Source: Natrialba aegyptia DSM 13077
GTDB lineage: Archaea; Halobacteriota; Halobacteria; Halobacteriales; Natrialbaceae
Direction of reading: 5' to 3'
DNA: 64,000 nucleotides
Assembly (NCBI RefSeq): GCF_000337535.1
Contig: NZ_AOIP01000031.1
Span: forward strand, 62,001-126,000
The position numbers were made by a program, and so were the translations under genes. This document shows, piece after piece, positions 56,887 to 64,000 of the stretch. The number at the start of each line of letters is the position of its first letter. Position 1 is the stretch's first letter. The notes beneath the pieces are model-generated. The model did not search any database. It was given only the letters and a program-made list of their open reading frames with translations, and was not told the DNA's origin.

Positions 56887-57975
56887 ATGACACCCGAGGT
56901 CGACCTCACGGACCGCGAACGGGCCGTCGTCAACGCCTTTCAGGGCGGCTTTCCCGTCGTCGACCGGCCGTTCGAACCCGCCGCAGCGGCCGTGCGCGAA
57001 CGCGGGGTCGACATCACTTCGACCGAACTCCTCGAAACGATTCGCGACCTGGACGACCGCGGCGTTCTCTCCCGGTTCGGCCCGCTGGTCAACGCCCAGG
57101 AGATCGGTGGCACGGCGACGCTCGTCGCGATGCACGCCCCCGAGGACCGGTTCGACGAGATCGTCGAGCGGGTCAACGACCACCGCGAGGTCGCGCACAA
57201 CTACGAGCGCGAGCACCCGCACTTGAACGTCTGGTTCGTCGTCTCAGTCGCCGAGGAATCGCGCGTCGAAGAAGTGCTCGCCGCGATCGAGGACGAAACC
57301 GGACAGGAGACGTACAACCTCCCCAAACAGCACGAGTTCCGCGTCGAGGCGAAGTTCTACGTCGACGGTCCGCTTTCGCCGGCCGACGCGGGCGATCCGA
57401 CCGACGCCGGCATCGACCTCACGGAACTGGGTCCCGACGTCTCGCCGCGCGACGAGTCCACGCTGTCGCCCGCCGAACGCGACCTCGTCCTCGAAATTCA
57501 GGATGGCCTCCCGCTCACCGACACGCCGTACGCGGACGTGGCCGCCGCCATCGAGCAGGATCTCGAGTGGGTCCTCGAGACGACGAAGCGGTTCGAACGC
57601 GAGGGGAAGATCCGCCGCATCGGCGTCGTCCCCAACCACTACGCGCTCGGCTACACCGAGAACGGCATGACCGTCTGGAACGTCCCGGACGAACTCGTCC
57701 CCGAAGTCGGCCCCGAGATCGCCGCGCTCCCCTTCGTCACCCACTGCTACCAACGCCCGCGCCACGACGGCGTCTGGCCGTACAACTTCTTCGCGATGAC
57801 CCACGGCCGCAGCGAGGCCGAGAGTCAGCGTCGTATCGAGCAGGTTCGCGAGACGATGGCCGAGTTCTGGGACGTGACCGACGAGGACTGGGACTCGCTG
57901 TTCTCGACGCAGATCCTGAAGAAGACCGGGATTCGACTCGACGAACGCGCCGCGGCGAACACGCGCACGGAGTAA
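56887..57975 (+). CDS. ahbAB: Siroheme decarboxylase, AhbA-AhbB fused (Lrp/AsnC type)
   Basis: 362 residues holding two AsnC/Lrp-like halves: residues ~5-165 (LTDRERAVVNAFQGGFPVVDRPF, GVLSRFGPLVNAQEIG, HNYEREHPHLNVWFVVS) and ~190-350 (LSPAERDLVLEIQDGLPLTDTPY, IRRIGVVPNHYALGYTENGMTVWNV, HCYQRPRHDGVWPYNFFAMTHGRS). The repeated pattern is that of AhbA and AhbB, which remove two carboxyls of siroheme on the alternative heme pathway; here both lie in one chain. Cotranscribed with sirC and hemA. Confidence 0.88.
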   Translation: MTPEVDLTDRERAVVNAFQGGFPVVDRPFEPAAAAVRERGVDITSTELLETIRDLDDRGVLSRFGPLVNAQEIGGTATLVAMHAPEDRFDEIVERVNDHREVAHNYEREHPHLNVWFVVSVAEESRVEEVLAAIEDETGQETYNLPKQHEFRVEAKFYVDGPLSPADAGDPTDAGIDLTELGPDVSPRDESTLSPAERDLVLEIQDGLPLTDTPYADVAAAIEQDLEWVLETTKRFEREGKIRRIGVVPNHYALGYTENGMTVWNVPDELVPEVGPEIAALPFVTHCYQRPRHDGVWPYNFFAMTHGRSEAESQRRIEQVRETMAEFWDVTDEDWDSLFSTQILKKTGIRLDERAAANTRTE

Positions 57976-57984
57976 CTGCACTCG

Positions 57985-58641
57985 ATGATTCCGCTGCTTC
58001 ACGACTTTACGGACGCGACGGTGCTCGTCTTCGGCGGCGGCCCCGTCGGCGCGCGGAAGGCGCGCCGGTTCGCTCGGGAAGCCGACGTGATCGTCGTCAG
58101 CCCCGCGTTCAGCGACGCTGATTTCGGCGGGGCGGAGCGGTGTCGGGCCGCCCCCGACCCGGACGACGTGCCGGACTGGATCGAGCGCGCGGCTCCCGAC
58201 CTGACCGTCGCCGCGACCGACGACGAAGCGGTCAACGACGCCGTCGTGGCGGCCGCGCGGGACCGGGGCATTCTCGTCAACCGCGCGGACCGCGCCGGCG
58301 GCCGCGAGCCGGGCAGCGTCGTCGTTCCCGCGACCGTCCGCGAGGACCCCGTCGTCGTCGCCGTCGCGACCGGCGGAACCGCGCCGGCGCTCAGCAAGTA
58401 CCTCCGCCGGGAACTCGAAGCAACGCTCGACGGGGCGGGCGCGATGGCGACGCTCTGCGGCGAGTTGCGGGCCGAACTCAAGGCTCGCGACGTGGCTCCG
58501 GCGCGGCGACGCGAACTCGTCACCGATGTCGTCAATTCTCCGGCCGTTTGGACAGCTTTACGTAACGGAGACCCAAAGACACGACAAGTGATCGAGGACG
58601 TGCTGGGCGAGGAGTTGCCATCCGCGGGTGATCGTTCGTGA
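57985..58641 (+). CDS. sirC: Precorrin-2 dehydrogenase / sirohydrochlorin ferrochelatase-type protein
   Basis: 218 residues: MIPLLHDFTDATVLVFGGGPVGARKARRFAREADVIVVSP is the NAD-binding start of the CysG-N/SirC/Met8 family. It oxidises precorrin-2 to sirohydrochlorin. The C-terminal helix (RRELVTDVVNSPAVWTALR) matches the dimerisation domain of Met8/CysG. It begins 9 bases after ahbAB and its stop overlaps the hemA start (TGATG), so the operon is tight. Confidence 0.93.
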   Translation: MIPLLHDFTDATVLVFGGGPVGARKARRFAREADVIVVSPAFSDADFGGAERCRAAPDPDDVPDWIERAAPDLTVAATDDEAVNDAVVAAARDRGILVNRADRAGGREPGSVVVPATVREDPVVVAVATGGTAPALSKYLRRELEATLDGAGAMATLCGELRAELKARDVAPARRRELVTDVVNSPAVWTALRNGDPKTRQVIEDVLGEELPSAGDRS

Positions 58642-59996
58642 TGTCGGCCGGCGTCATCACCGCCGCCCGCGTCACCCACGGGAGCGGGAGCGTCGACGAC
58701 CTTGCAGCGGCCAGTCCCGACAGTCAGCAGGACGCCGTCGCCGACCTCGTCTCGGTCGAGGGAATCGAGGAGGCATACGTCCTCTCGACGTGCAACCGGG
58801 TCGAAGCTTACGTCGTCGGCACCGACGCCGCCGTCGGCCGCGCCGCACTCGCGGAACTTTTCTCCGGTATCGACGACGAGGCGCTCGTTCGTACCGACCA
58901 CGACGAGAGCCTGCGCCATCTGCTCCGGGTCGCGGCCGGCCTCGAATCGGTCGTCCTCGGCGAGGACCAGATCATCGGCCAGGTCCGAACCGCCTACGAG
59001 GACGCCCGCGTCGCCGGCGGCATCGGCTCGATGCTCGAATCCGCCGTGACGAAGGCCATCCACGTTGGCGAACGCGCCCGGACCGAAACCGCGATCAACG
59101 AGGGCGTCGTCTCCCTCGGCTCCGCCGCGACGCGCCTCGCCGCCACCACGATCTCGCTCGACGGCGCGACCGCCCTCGTCGTCGGCGCGGGCGAGATGGG
59201 CCAACTCGCCGCCCGAAGCCTCGCGGACGCCGGCATCGACGAACTTATCATCGCAAACCGTACCGTCTCTCACGCCGACCACCTCGTTACCGAACTCGGC
59301 GACCGGACCGACGCCGAAACGCGCGCCGTTCCGCTCGAATCCCTCGGTACCATCGCGACCCAGGCGGACGTAATCGTGACCGCGACCGGGAGCGACGAGC
59401 CGCTCCTCGAACGCCGGCACCTGGCTGGCGATCGGGACGCCACTACCCCGACCGATGCCGGTCGTGTCGTCGTCGACCTCGGTCAGCCCCGCGACGTCGC
59501 TCCCGCAACCGATACGCTCGAAACCGTCACCGTCTACGATCTCGACGACCTCGAAACCGTCACCGAGGAAACGCACGTCAAGCGGGCCGACGCCGCACGC
59601 GAAGTCGAGACCATGATCGACCGCGAGTTCGATCTGCTCTGCGACCAGTACAAACGGGCCCGCGCCGACGAGGTCATCGGCGCGATGTACGAGTCCGCAG
59701 CGCGAATCAAGGAACGCGAACTCGAGACGGCGATCTCACAGCTCGAGGACGATTCGCTGACGCCGGCACAGCGCGAGGTTATCGAGTCGATGGCGGATGC
59801 GCTGGTCAACCAGTTGCTTGCGCCCCCGACCAGAAGTTTGCGCGAGGCGGCGGCCGAGGACGACTGGAGCACGATCAATACGGCACTCCAGTTGTTCGAT
59901 CCCGACTTCGGCGACGAGGAGGTGCCGTCGCTGTTTGAGAACGCGAGGTCCGAAGCGCGCTCGGCGGTGCAGTTCGAGGCGACCGACGACGATTAA
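58641..59996 (+). CDS. hemA: Glutamyl-tRNA reductase
   Basis: First committed enzyme of tetrapyrrole synthesis: reduces glutamyl-tRNA with NADPH. 451 residues with YVLSTCNRVEAYVVG (catalytic Cys), HLLRVAAGLESVVLGEDQIIGQV, VVGAGEMGQLAARSLADAG (NADP fold) and the C-terminal dimerisation helix. ATG at 58641 overlaps the sirC stop. An acidic low-complexity tail is lacking, the usual size. Confidence 0.97.
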   Translation: MSAGVITAARVTHGSGSVDDLAAASPDSQQDAVADLVSVEGIEEAYVLSTCNRVEAYVVGTDAAVGRAALAELFSGIDDEALVRTDHDESLRHLLRVAAGLESVVLGEDQIIGQVRTAYEDARVAGGIGSMLESAVTKAIHVGERARTETAINEGVVSLGSAATRLAATTISLDGATALVVGAGEMGQLAARSLADAGIDELIIANRTVSHADHLVTELGDRTDAETRAVPLESLGTIATQADVIVTATGSDEPLLERRHLAGDRDATTPTDAGRVVVDLGQPRDVAPATDTLETVTVYDLDDLETVTEETHVKRADAAREVETMIDREFDLLCDQYKRARADEVIGAMYESAARIKERELETAISQLEDDSLTPAQREVIESMADALVNQLLAPPTRSLREAAAEDDWSTINTALQLFDPDFGDEEVPSLFENARSEARSAVQFEATDDD

Positions 59997-60140
59997 CGAG
60001 TGGGCGGGGCATCGCGGAATCGCAACGTCCACAATGGTTTACAATGGTTTTCGGAGACCGAGTTCAGTTGTGCTGTCGACACCTCAGTGTGTCGGGGTGG
60101 ATCACGACGGCGTGTCACGAAAACCCACGTGGCACAATCA

Positions 60141-60149
60141 TTATTTGAT
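60141..60149 (+). promoter_or_regulatory. TATA box of the pterin dehydratase gene
   Basis: CATTATTTGATT lies 21-32 bases before the ATG at 60170, as expected for a leaderless transcript. Confidence 0.55.
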
Positions 60150-60169
60150 TGGCCTTCGTTCGGGCGACC

Positions 60170-60451
60170 ATGGCTGACATCCTTTCAGACGAGGAAATCG
60201 AGGCACAGCTTCCCGCCGAGTGGGCTCAGGACGGCGACGAAATCGTCCGTACGTACGAGTTCGACGACTACCTTCGGGGCGTCAATTTCGCGCAGATGGT
60301 CGGCGAGATCGCCGAATCGCAGTTTCACCATCCGGAGATCGTCATCCGCTACTCCGAGGTCGAGATCCGACTGACCTCCCACGAGGAAGGCGGTATTACG
60401 GACGACGACATCGAGATGGCGGAACTGATCGAGTCCGAACGCAACGCCTGA
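60170..60451 (+). CDS. 4a-hydroxytetrahydrobiopterin dehydratase (pterin dehydratase)
   Basis: 93 residues. FAQMVGEIAESQFHHPEIVIRYSEVEIRLTSHEEGGITDDD carries the PCD/DCoH fingerprint: the HHPE pair and later T-x-H-x-x-G-G. It dehydrates 4a-hydroxytetrahydrobiopterin in pterin recycling and may serve other pterins in archaea. ATG at 60170; the seven codons upstream are not conserved. Confidence 0.9.
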   Translation: MADILSDEEIEAQLPAEWAQDGDEIVRTYEFDDYLRGVNFAQMVGEIAESQFHHPEIVIRYSEVEIRLTSHEEGGITDDDIEMAELIESERNA

Positions 60452-60554
60452 ACTCCTGCGAAAGCTGTTCGTCTCGGGCGTGTGCGGTCGCTGGGTCTCT
60501 GTTCTGGTCTCTCCGTCCCTGTAGCTGTGTCTGTACCGACACCGATACCGGTAC

Positions 60555-60584
60555 CTGAACCCGAACCCGAACCCGAACCCGGAT
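60555..60584. repeat. Hexanucleotide repeat (CCGAAC)n in the spacer before the LWR-salt gene
   Basis: Three perfect CCGAAC units (60561-60578), flanked by degenerate units; the same theme of six-base repeats as at 35251 and 335. Upstream ACCGACACCGATACCGGTAC is a looser version. Confidence 0.85.
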
Positions 60585-60647
60585 TCAGGCCCGGACCTGG
60601 ATGAGCCGCCTGAACAGTTGAGTGGCTCCATCGTCTATCTACACGCG

Positions 60648-61028
60648 ATGCACGGCCAGTACGTCTTCACGGTTCGCGTTCGACTCGAACCCGCGCAGCC
60701 GTCCATCTCGCTCGAACCCGGCAGTGAAACGACGACGGTTACCGTCCGTCGTGGGGCACCCGAACCGGGAACCGATGGCTGGCGTTTCTTCCGCGACACG
60801 CTCTGGCGCGGCGAGGTTGCCGACGAGGCCCACGTCCGACGGCTCGCCGAAGACTGGCTCGATCTGCCCGTCGAATCGGTCTCGTTCAGCGAACTGCAAG
60901 TCGATACGGCGTACTTCGACGCCATGAAATCGGCCATCGCGGCCGACCTCGACGCGTTCAACGCTGAGACGGTCTCCGAAACGCTCTCGAAGTACCTCGG
61001 CTCGAGTATCAGAGTGCAGGACGTATAG
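60648..61028 (+). CDS. LWR-salt family protein
   Basis: 126 residues. MHGQYVFTVRVRLEPAQPSISLEPG, then GWRFFRDTLWRGEVADEAHVRRLAEDWLDLPVESVSFSELQVDTAYF: the LWRGE motif and acidic composition define the haloarchaeal LWR-salt family, function unknown. ATG at 60648 chosen; an ATG at 60618 would add ten residues. Confidence 0.8.
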   Translation: MHGQYVFTVRVRLEPAQPSISLEPGSETTTVTVRRGAPEPGTDGWRFFRDTLWRGEVADEAHVRRLAEDWLDLPVESVSFSELQVDTAYFDAMKSAIAADLDAFNAETVSETLSKYLGSSIRVQDV

Positions 61029-61144
61029 CCGATCTCGCTGTGGGATTCCGACCTGTCGACTGCCACCGTGACGAATCGACGAGTCAGCAGTCGTTCAGGA
61101 AATCGGTACACATTTACTCGCCACTCCCGTACGGTTGTGTCCCG

Positions 61145-61897
61145 ATGGTCACCGAGAACGAGAACGAGAACGAGTTCGAAGTCGACGCTGCCTCCAGTCC
61201 CGCTTCCGCTGCCGCCTCTGCGTCCGCATCTGCATCCGCTTTCGACGCCGATGACAACGCCTTCGACGTCGACGATGACTACGACTTCTGGCTTCTCGAT
61301 CTCGACGGCACACTCGTCGACGTCGAGTGGTCGTACACCCGGGGCGTCTTCGACCGGGTCGGCGATCGTCTCGGTCGCGAGTTCAGCGATCAGGAAGCGG
61401 ATATCCTCTGGAGCGGCCTGACCGGGTCTCGCGACCGACAGCTCCTCGAGTGGGGAGTCGATCCGACGACGTTCTGGGAGGCTTTCCACGCGGAGGAGGA
61501 TCCGCTGGTCCGTGCCGAACAGACCTATCTTCACGAGGACGCCGCGTTCGTCGCCGAGCTCGACGCGCCGGTCGGACTGGTCACGCACTGTCAGGAGTTC
61601 CTCTGTGAACCCGTCCTCGACAACGTCGGCATTCGGGACTGGTTCGATGCGCGACTGTGCTGTACCGAACAGACGGGCTGGAAACCGGACCCGCAGCCGG
61701 TGCAGCGGGTGATGGACGACCTCGGCGTCGGGGAAAACGGCCACCTGGGCGTGCTCGCGGGCGACGGCGCAAACGACGTGGGCGCGGCCTGGAACGCCGG
61801 CCTCGACGCCATTCACGTCGAACGGGTCGGCCACGACCGCCGTGGTCGATGCGTCCTCGGTGACTACCGCGTCGAGTCGTTCGACGAACTCTTCTAG
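61145..61897 (+). CDS. HAD-superfamily hydrolase
   Basis: 250 residues. After an Asn-Glu repeat and a Ser/Ala-rich, acidic N-terminal ~45 residues, the HAD signature DFWLLDLDGTLVDVEWSY (motif I, Asp nucleophile) appears, then GLVTHCQEF (motif II), GWKPDPQPVQRVMD (motif III lysine) and GVLAGDGANDVGAAWNAGLDAIHV (motif IV). Phosphoglycolate-phosphatase-like phosphatase of unknown substrate. The N-terminal extension comes from hexamer repeats such as GAGAAC. Confidence 0.88.
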   Translation: MVTENENENEFEVDAASSPASAAASASASASAFDADDNAFDVDDDYDFWLLDLDGTLVDVEWSYTRGVFDRVGDRLGREFSDQEADILWSGLTGSRDRQLLEWGVDPTTFWEAFHAEEDPLVRAEQTYLHEDAAFVAELDAPVGLVTHCQEFLCEPVLDNVGIRDWFDARLCCTEQTGWKPDPQPVQRVMDDLGVGENGHLGVLAGDGANDVGAAWNAGLDAIHVERVGHDRRGRCVLGDYRVESFDELF

Positions 61898-61961
61898 CCG
61901 CTCAGCGCGTGGGCTTATGACTACGACTGCGATGACGACTACGGCTGAATTCCCACGACAA

Positions 61962-62612
61962 CTACGACGATTGTTCGACGTGCTGTAACTCCTCGTTGAC
62001 CAACGTTTCGTACGCGCGGCGGAACCGCTCGGAGAGCGCCTGATGGGAAATACCGAGTTCATCTGCTAACTCCTCCATCGAGATCCGCCGCGGAATCTCG
62101 AAATATCCGTACTCGAGTGCCGCCTCCAGCGCCTCGTGTTGCTCGGGCGTCAGTCGCGTCTCGCCGCTTTCCGAGTCGGCAACGTCGGTGATCCGCCGGA
62201 GATCGACACTGATCCCCATCTCGTTGAGTCGATCATAGGCCTGCGTCAGCGTCTCTCGGTTGTGGAACCGAACTCTGGCCTGCCACCAGCCGTCGGTGCC
62301 CCACATCTCGAGGAGTGAGCCGCCGTCGATAAGCAATTCTTCACACAACTGGTCGGTTCCCGCTCCATCGGCGAACTCGACGTCGAACAGTAGTCTGGAG
62401 TCCGATTCGACGAGCAGATCATACTCGATTACGGCTGGGTCCACATCGAACGCACCCGTTGCCCGCTCTCGATCGACGCCCGCAACCCAGAGGCAGGGCC
62501 GGGTCTTCGAGACCGATGACTCGAGTTCGACGGTGATCTCGGGGGCGTGCTCGAACGCGGTCACGAGGGTCGTCTCAGTGGCTGGAAGCCGAAGCTCGGC
62601 TATCGTCGACAT
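61962..62612 (-). CDS. Bacterioopsin-activator-type HTH regulator (HTH_10)
   Basis: 216 residues. The C-terminal region LTPEQHEALEAALEYGYFEIPRRISMEELADELGISHQALSERFRRAYETLV is the HTH_10 DNA-binding domain of the Bat family. The N-terminal ~140 residues form an alpha/beta sensing region (PAVIEYDLLVESDSRLLFDVEF, WQARVRFHNRETLTQAYDRL). Many haloarchaea have dozens of these regulators, targets unknown. ATG at 62612; a GTG in front is not needed. Confidence 0.88.
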   Translation of the reverse strand: MSTIAELRLPATETTLVTAFEHAPEITVELESSVSKTRPCLWVAGVDRERATGAFDVDPAVIEYDLLVESDSRLLFDVEFADGAGTDQLCEELLIDGGSLLEMWGTDGWWQARVRFHNRETLTQAYDRLNEMGISVDLRRITDVADSESGETRLTPEQHEALEAALEYGYFEIPRRISMEELADELGISHQALSERFRRAYETLVNEELQHVEQSS

Positions 62613-62698
62613 CACGCTATGTACAGCACCATCCCCTAAAAATCGCTGTTCAGGCTGCCCTGACTGTCTCGTTCGGGAACGTGCGGACCCAGACCCAG

Positions 62699-64000
62699 TT
62701 ACGTGCCCTCGTTCGAGTTCTCCGCAAGCGCCGTCTCGAGTTCACGAACGCTCGCCTTCGCCGTCCGGTCCGGGTTCGCAAACACTCGCACCGACTGCTC
62801 GCCGAGCGGGACGAACTCGAGCGAGAGGTGGTCAGCCGTCTCGCGCAGTCCGAGGGCGGCGTCGGCCTCGCCCGCAACGACCGTCCGGGCGGGGCTCTCG
62901 TGGGCGCGGAGCCCGATGTCGTATCCGCTGATCGAGTCGGCGAGTTCGTGTTGTCCCGCACCGCGGTCGTCGGCGAGTTCGGCGAGCGCCCGTTCGAGAC
63001 TGACCCGAAGTCCGGAATCGCTGGTGCGGTTGACGAACCGGAGGTCGCGGTCGACCAGATCCGAGAGGCCCTCGATTTCGTCGGGGTTGCCGGGTCTGAC
63101 GACCAGTCCCCACTCGCGGATCCAGCCGCCGAGTTCGGTTGCGTCGGTGTCGCGCTCGATCGGGCCGGCGATGACGGCCACGTCCGGAACGCCGTCGCGG
63201 AGTCGTCGGAGGCCGGGGCGGGAGCCGACCGGGAGGTAGCGGGGGTTCTCCAGACGATCGAGGAGACGGTTGAGCGTCGGGTCGTCCTCGCCGACGCCGA
63301 GCAGCGTCGGCGGGCGAACATCGGGTGAGAACAACCGAACGCGGACCGATTCGCCCGCCTCGAGGTAGTCCGTTTCGGGGCCGACCTCGACGACGCCGTC
63401 GGCCTGGGCGAGGCTGGTCGTTGCGCCGCTGCCTTTGTCGACGGGATAGACGAGGGGTGCATTGTCGCTGTCGTCCACACGTGGGGCTGCGTCGCGGTCG
63501 TCTTCAGCGTCGGGACCGCGCTGGACGAGGCCCACGGGCATCAGGCGAAGCCGACCCTCCCCGTAGCGTTCCTCGCGACCCATTCGGCCGGTGACGGTCG
63601 CGGATTCCGGCTCGGGAACTCCCGCGGCTTCGCGGATCGCGGGTGCGACGAACGTTCGAAAGACCATCATCGCGGAGACGGGGTAGCCGGGGAGACCGAC
63701 GTAGGCGGAGTCGGCTAACCGCCCGACGAGCATCGGTTTGCCGGGTTTGACGCTGACCCCGTGAAGGAGGAGTTCGCCTTGCTCCTCGATGACCCGGTAG
63801 ATAACGTCGACCGCGCTCGCGCTGGTCGAGCCGGAGGAGAGCACGAGATCGCACTCCGCGGCGGCGTCTCGAAGGACGCGCTCCATTTCGTCCTGTTCGT
63901 CGCCGGCGTGGGGATAGAGCACGGCTTCACCGCCGGCATCCTCGACGCCGGCGGCGATCGTGTAGCTGTTGACGTCGTAGATCTCGCCGCGGTCGCTGTC
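62699..64000 (-). CDS. moeA: Molybdopterin molybdotransferase MoeA fused to a substrate-binding-like domain (partial, cut at window end)
   Basis: The visible 433 codons begin inside MoeA: DRGEIYDVNSYTIAAGVEDAGG, then VLSSGSTSASAVDVIYRV, VSVKPGKPMLVGRL and GLPGYPVSAMMVF are the MoeA C-terminal catalytic region that inserts molybdate into molybdopterin. After the beta-barrel tail (~residue 230 here) comes a second domain (RYLPVGSRPGLRRLRDGVPDVAVIAGPI, RFVNRTSDSGLRVSLERALAELA, SISGYDIGLRAHESPARTVVAGEADAALGLR) of the periplasmic-binding/LysR type, probably sensing molybdate. The N-terminus lies beyond 64000. Confidence 0.9.
   Translation of the reverse strand, partial: DSDRGEIYDVNSYTIAAGVEDAGGEAVLYPHAGDEQDEMERVLRDAAAECDLVLSSGSTSASAVDVIYRVIEEQGELLLHGVSVKPGKPMLVGRLADSAYVGLPGYPVSAMMVFRTFVAPAIREAAGVPEPESATVTGRMGREERYGEGRLRLMPVGLVQRGPDAEDDRDAAPRVDDSDNAPLVYPVDKGSGATTSLAQADGVVEVGPETDYLEAGESVRVRLFSPDVRPPTLLGVGEDDPTLNRLLDRLENPRYLPVGSRPGLRRLRDGVPDVAVIAGPIERDTDATELGGWIREWGLVVRPGNPDEIEGLSDLVDRDLRFVNRTSDSGLRVSLERALAELADDRGAGQHELADSISGYDIGLRAHESPARTVVAGEADAALGLRETADHLSLEFVPLGEQSVRVFANPDRTAKASVRELETALAENSNEGT

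Overview
This window is haloarchaeal chromosome. The evidence is high GC, strongly acidic proteins (Asp/Glu-rich linkers and tails), ribosomal proteins S24e and S27ae directly upstream of a Kae1-Bud32 fusion, an archaeal DnaG primase, siroheme-dependent heme synthesis genes, a thiD-thiN fusion, and several small families known mainly from Halobacteria (DUF5808, DUF5778, DUF6149, LWR-salt). Most promoters look archaeal (AT-rich TATA boxes about 25-30 bases before the ATG, so largely leaderless transcripts). The gene set would fit a member of the Natrialbales, but genus cannot be fixed from the sequence alone. No rRNA, tRNA, CRISPR array or intact insertion sequence was seen.

Layout. 1-8 kb: DNA/RNA repair block on the minus strand (RtcA, MutL, an aldolase and a short-chain dehydrogenase, MutS). 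8-16 kb: a small AT-richer lipoprotein, a tRNA-binding-domain protein, an F420-type oxidoreductase overlapping thiDN, an AIR-synthase-like protein divergent from a molybdate/sulfate-type transporter, a PIN-like protein with a tiny upstream partner, and an ITP pyrophosphatase. 16-24 kb: pyroglutamyl peptidase, Kae1-Bud32, S27ae, S24e, a BNR propeller, UvrA. 24-32 kb: small stress-type genes, a methyltransferase, a lone NrfD, a universal stress protein, an FAD oxidoreductase, an orphan substrate-binding lipoprotein. 32-42 kb: a large chemoreceptor, homoserine kinase, PdxS, DUF1405, ValRS. 42-50 kb: a CARF-type regulator, a sodium symporter with its DUF3311 partner, a membrane-anchored HTH protein, DnaG, a Tat protein. 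50-56 kb: DUF92 protein and two cis-prenyltransferase homologues, then small proteins. 56-64 kb: the AhbAB-SirC-HemA tetrapyrrole cluster, pterin dehydratase, LWR-salt protein, HAD hydrolase, a bacterioopsin-activator-type regulator and MoeA fused to a substrate-binding domain (cut by the window end).

How genes fit together. MutS and MutL (with an intact endonuclease motif) plus UvrA form a bacterial-type repair set. HemA, SirC and AhbAB give a route from glutamyl-tRNA towards heme through siroheme. The two cis-prenyltransferase homologues show complementary changes and sit beside DUF92, suggesting a two-subunit polyprenyl lipid enzyme.

The observations most worth following are: (i) the 9-mer CGAGTTCAG, found 39 times by eye on both strands, in and between genes and in several reading frames, sometimes forcing rare codons; (ii) a compact structured RNA candidate at 55726-55838 (three-way junction with a GAAA tetraloop and strand-specific G-U pairs) in front of a small zinc-binding protein; and (iii) the likely heteromeric cis-prenyltransferase.
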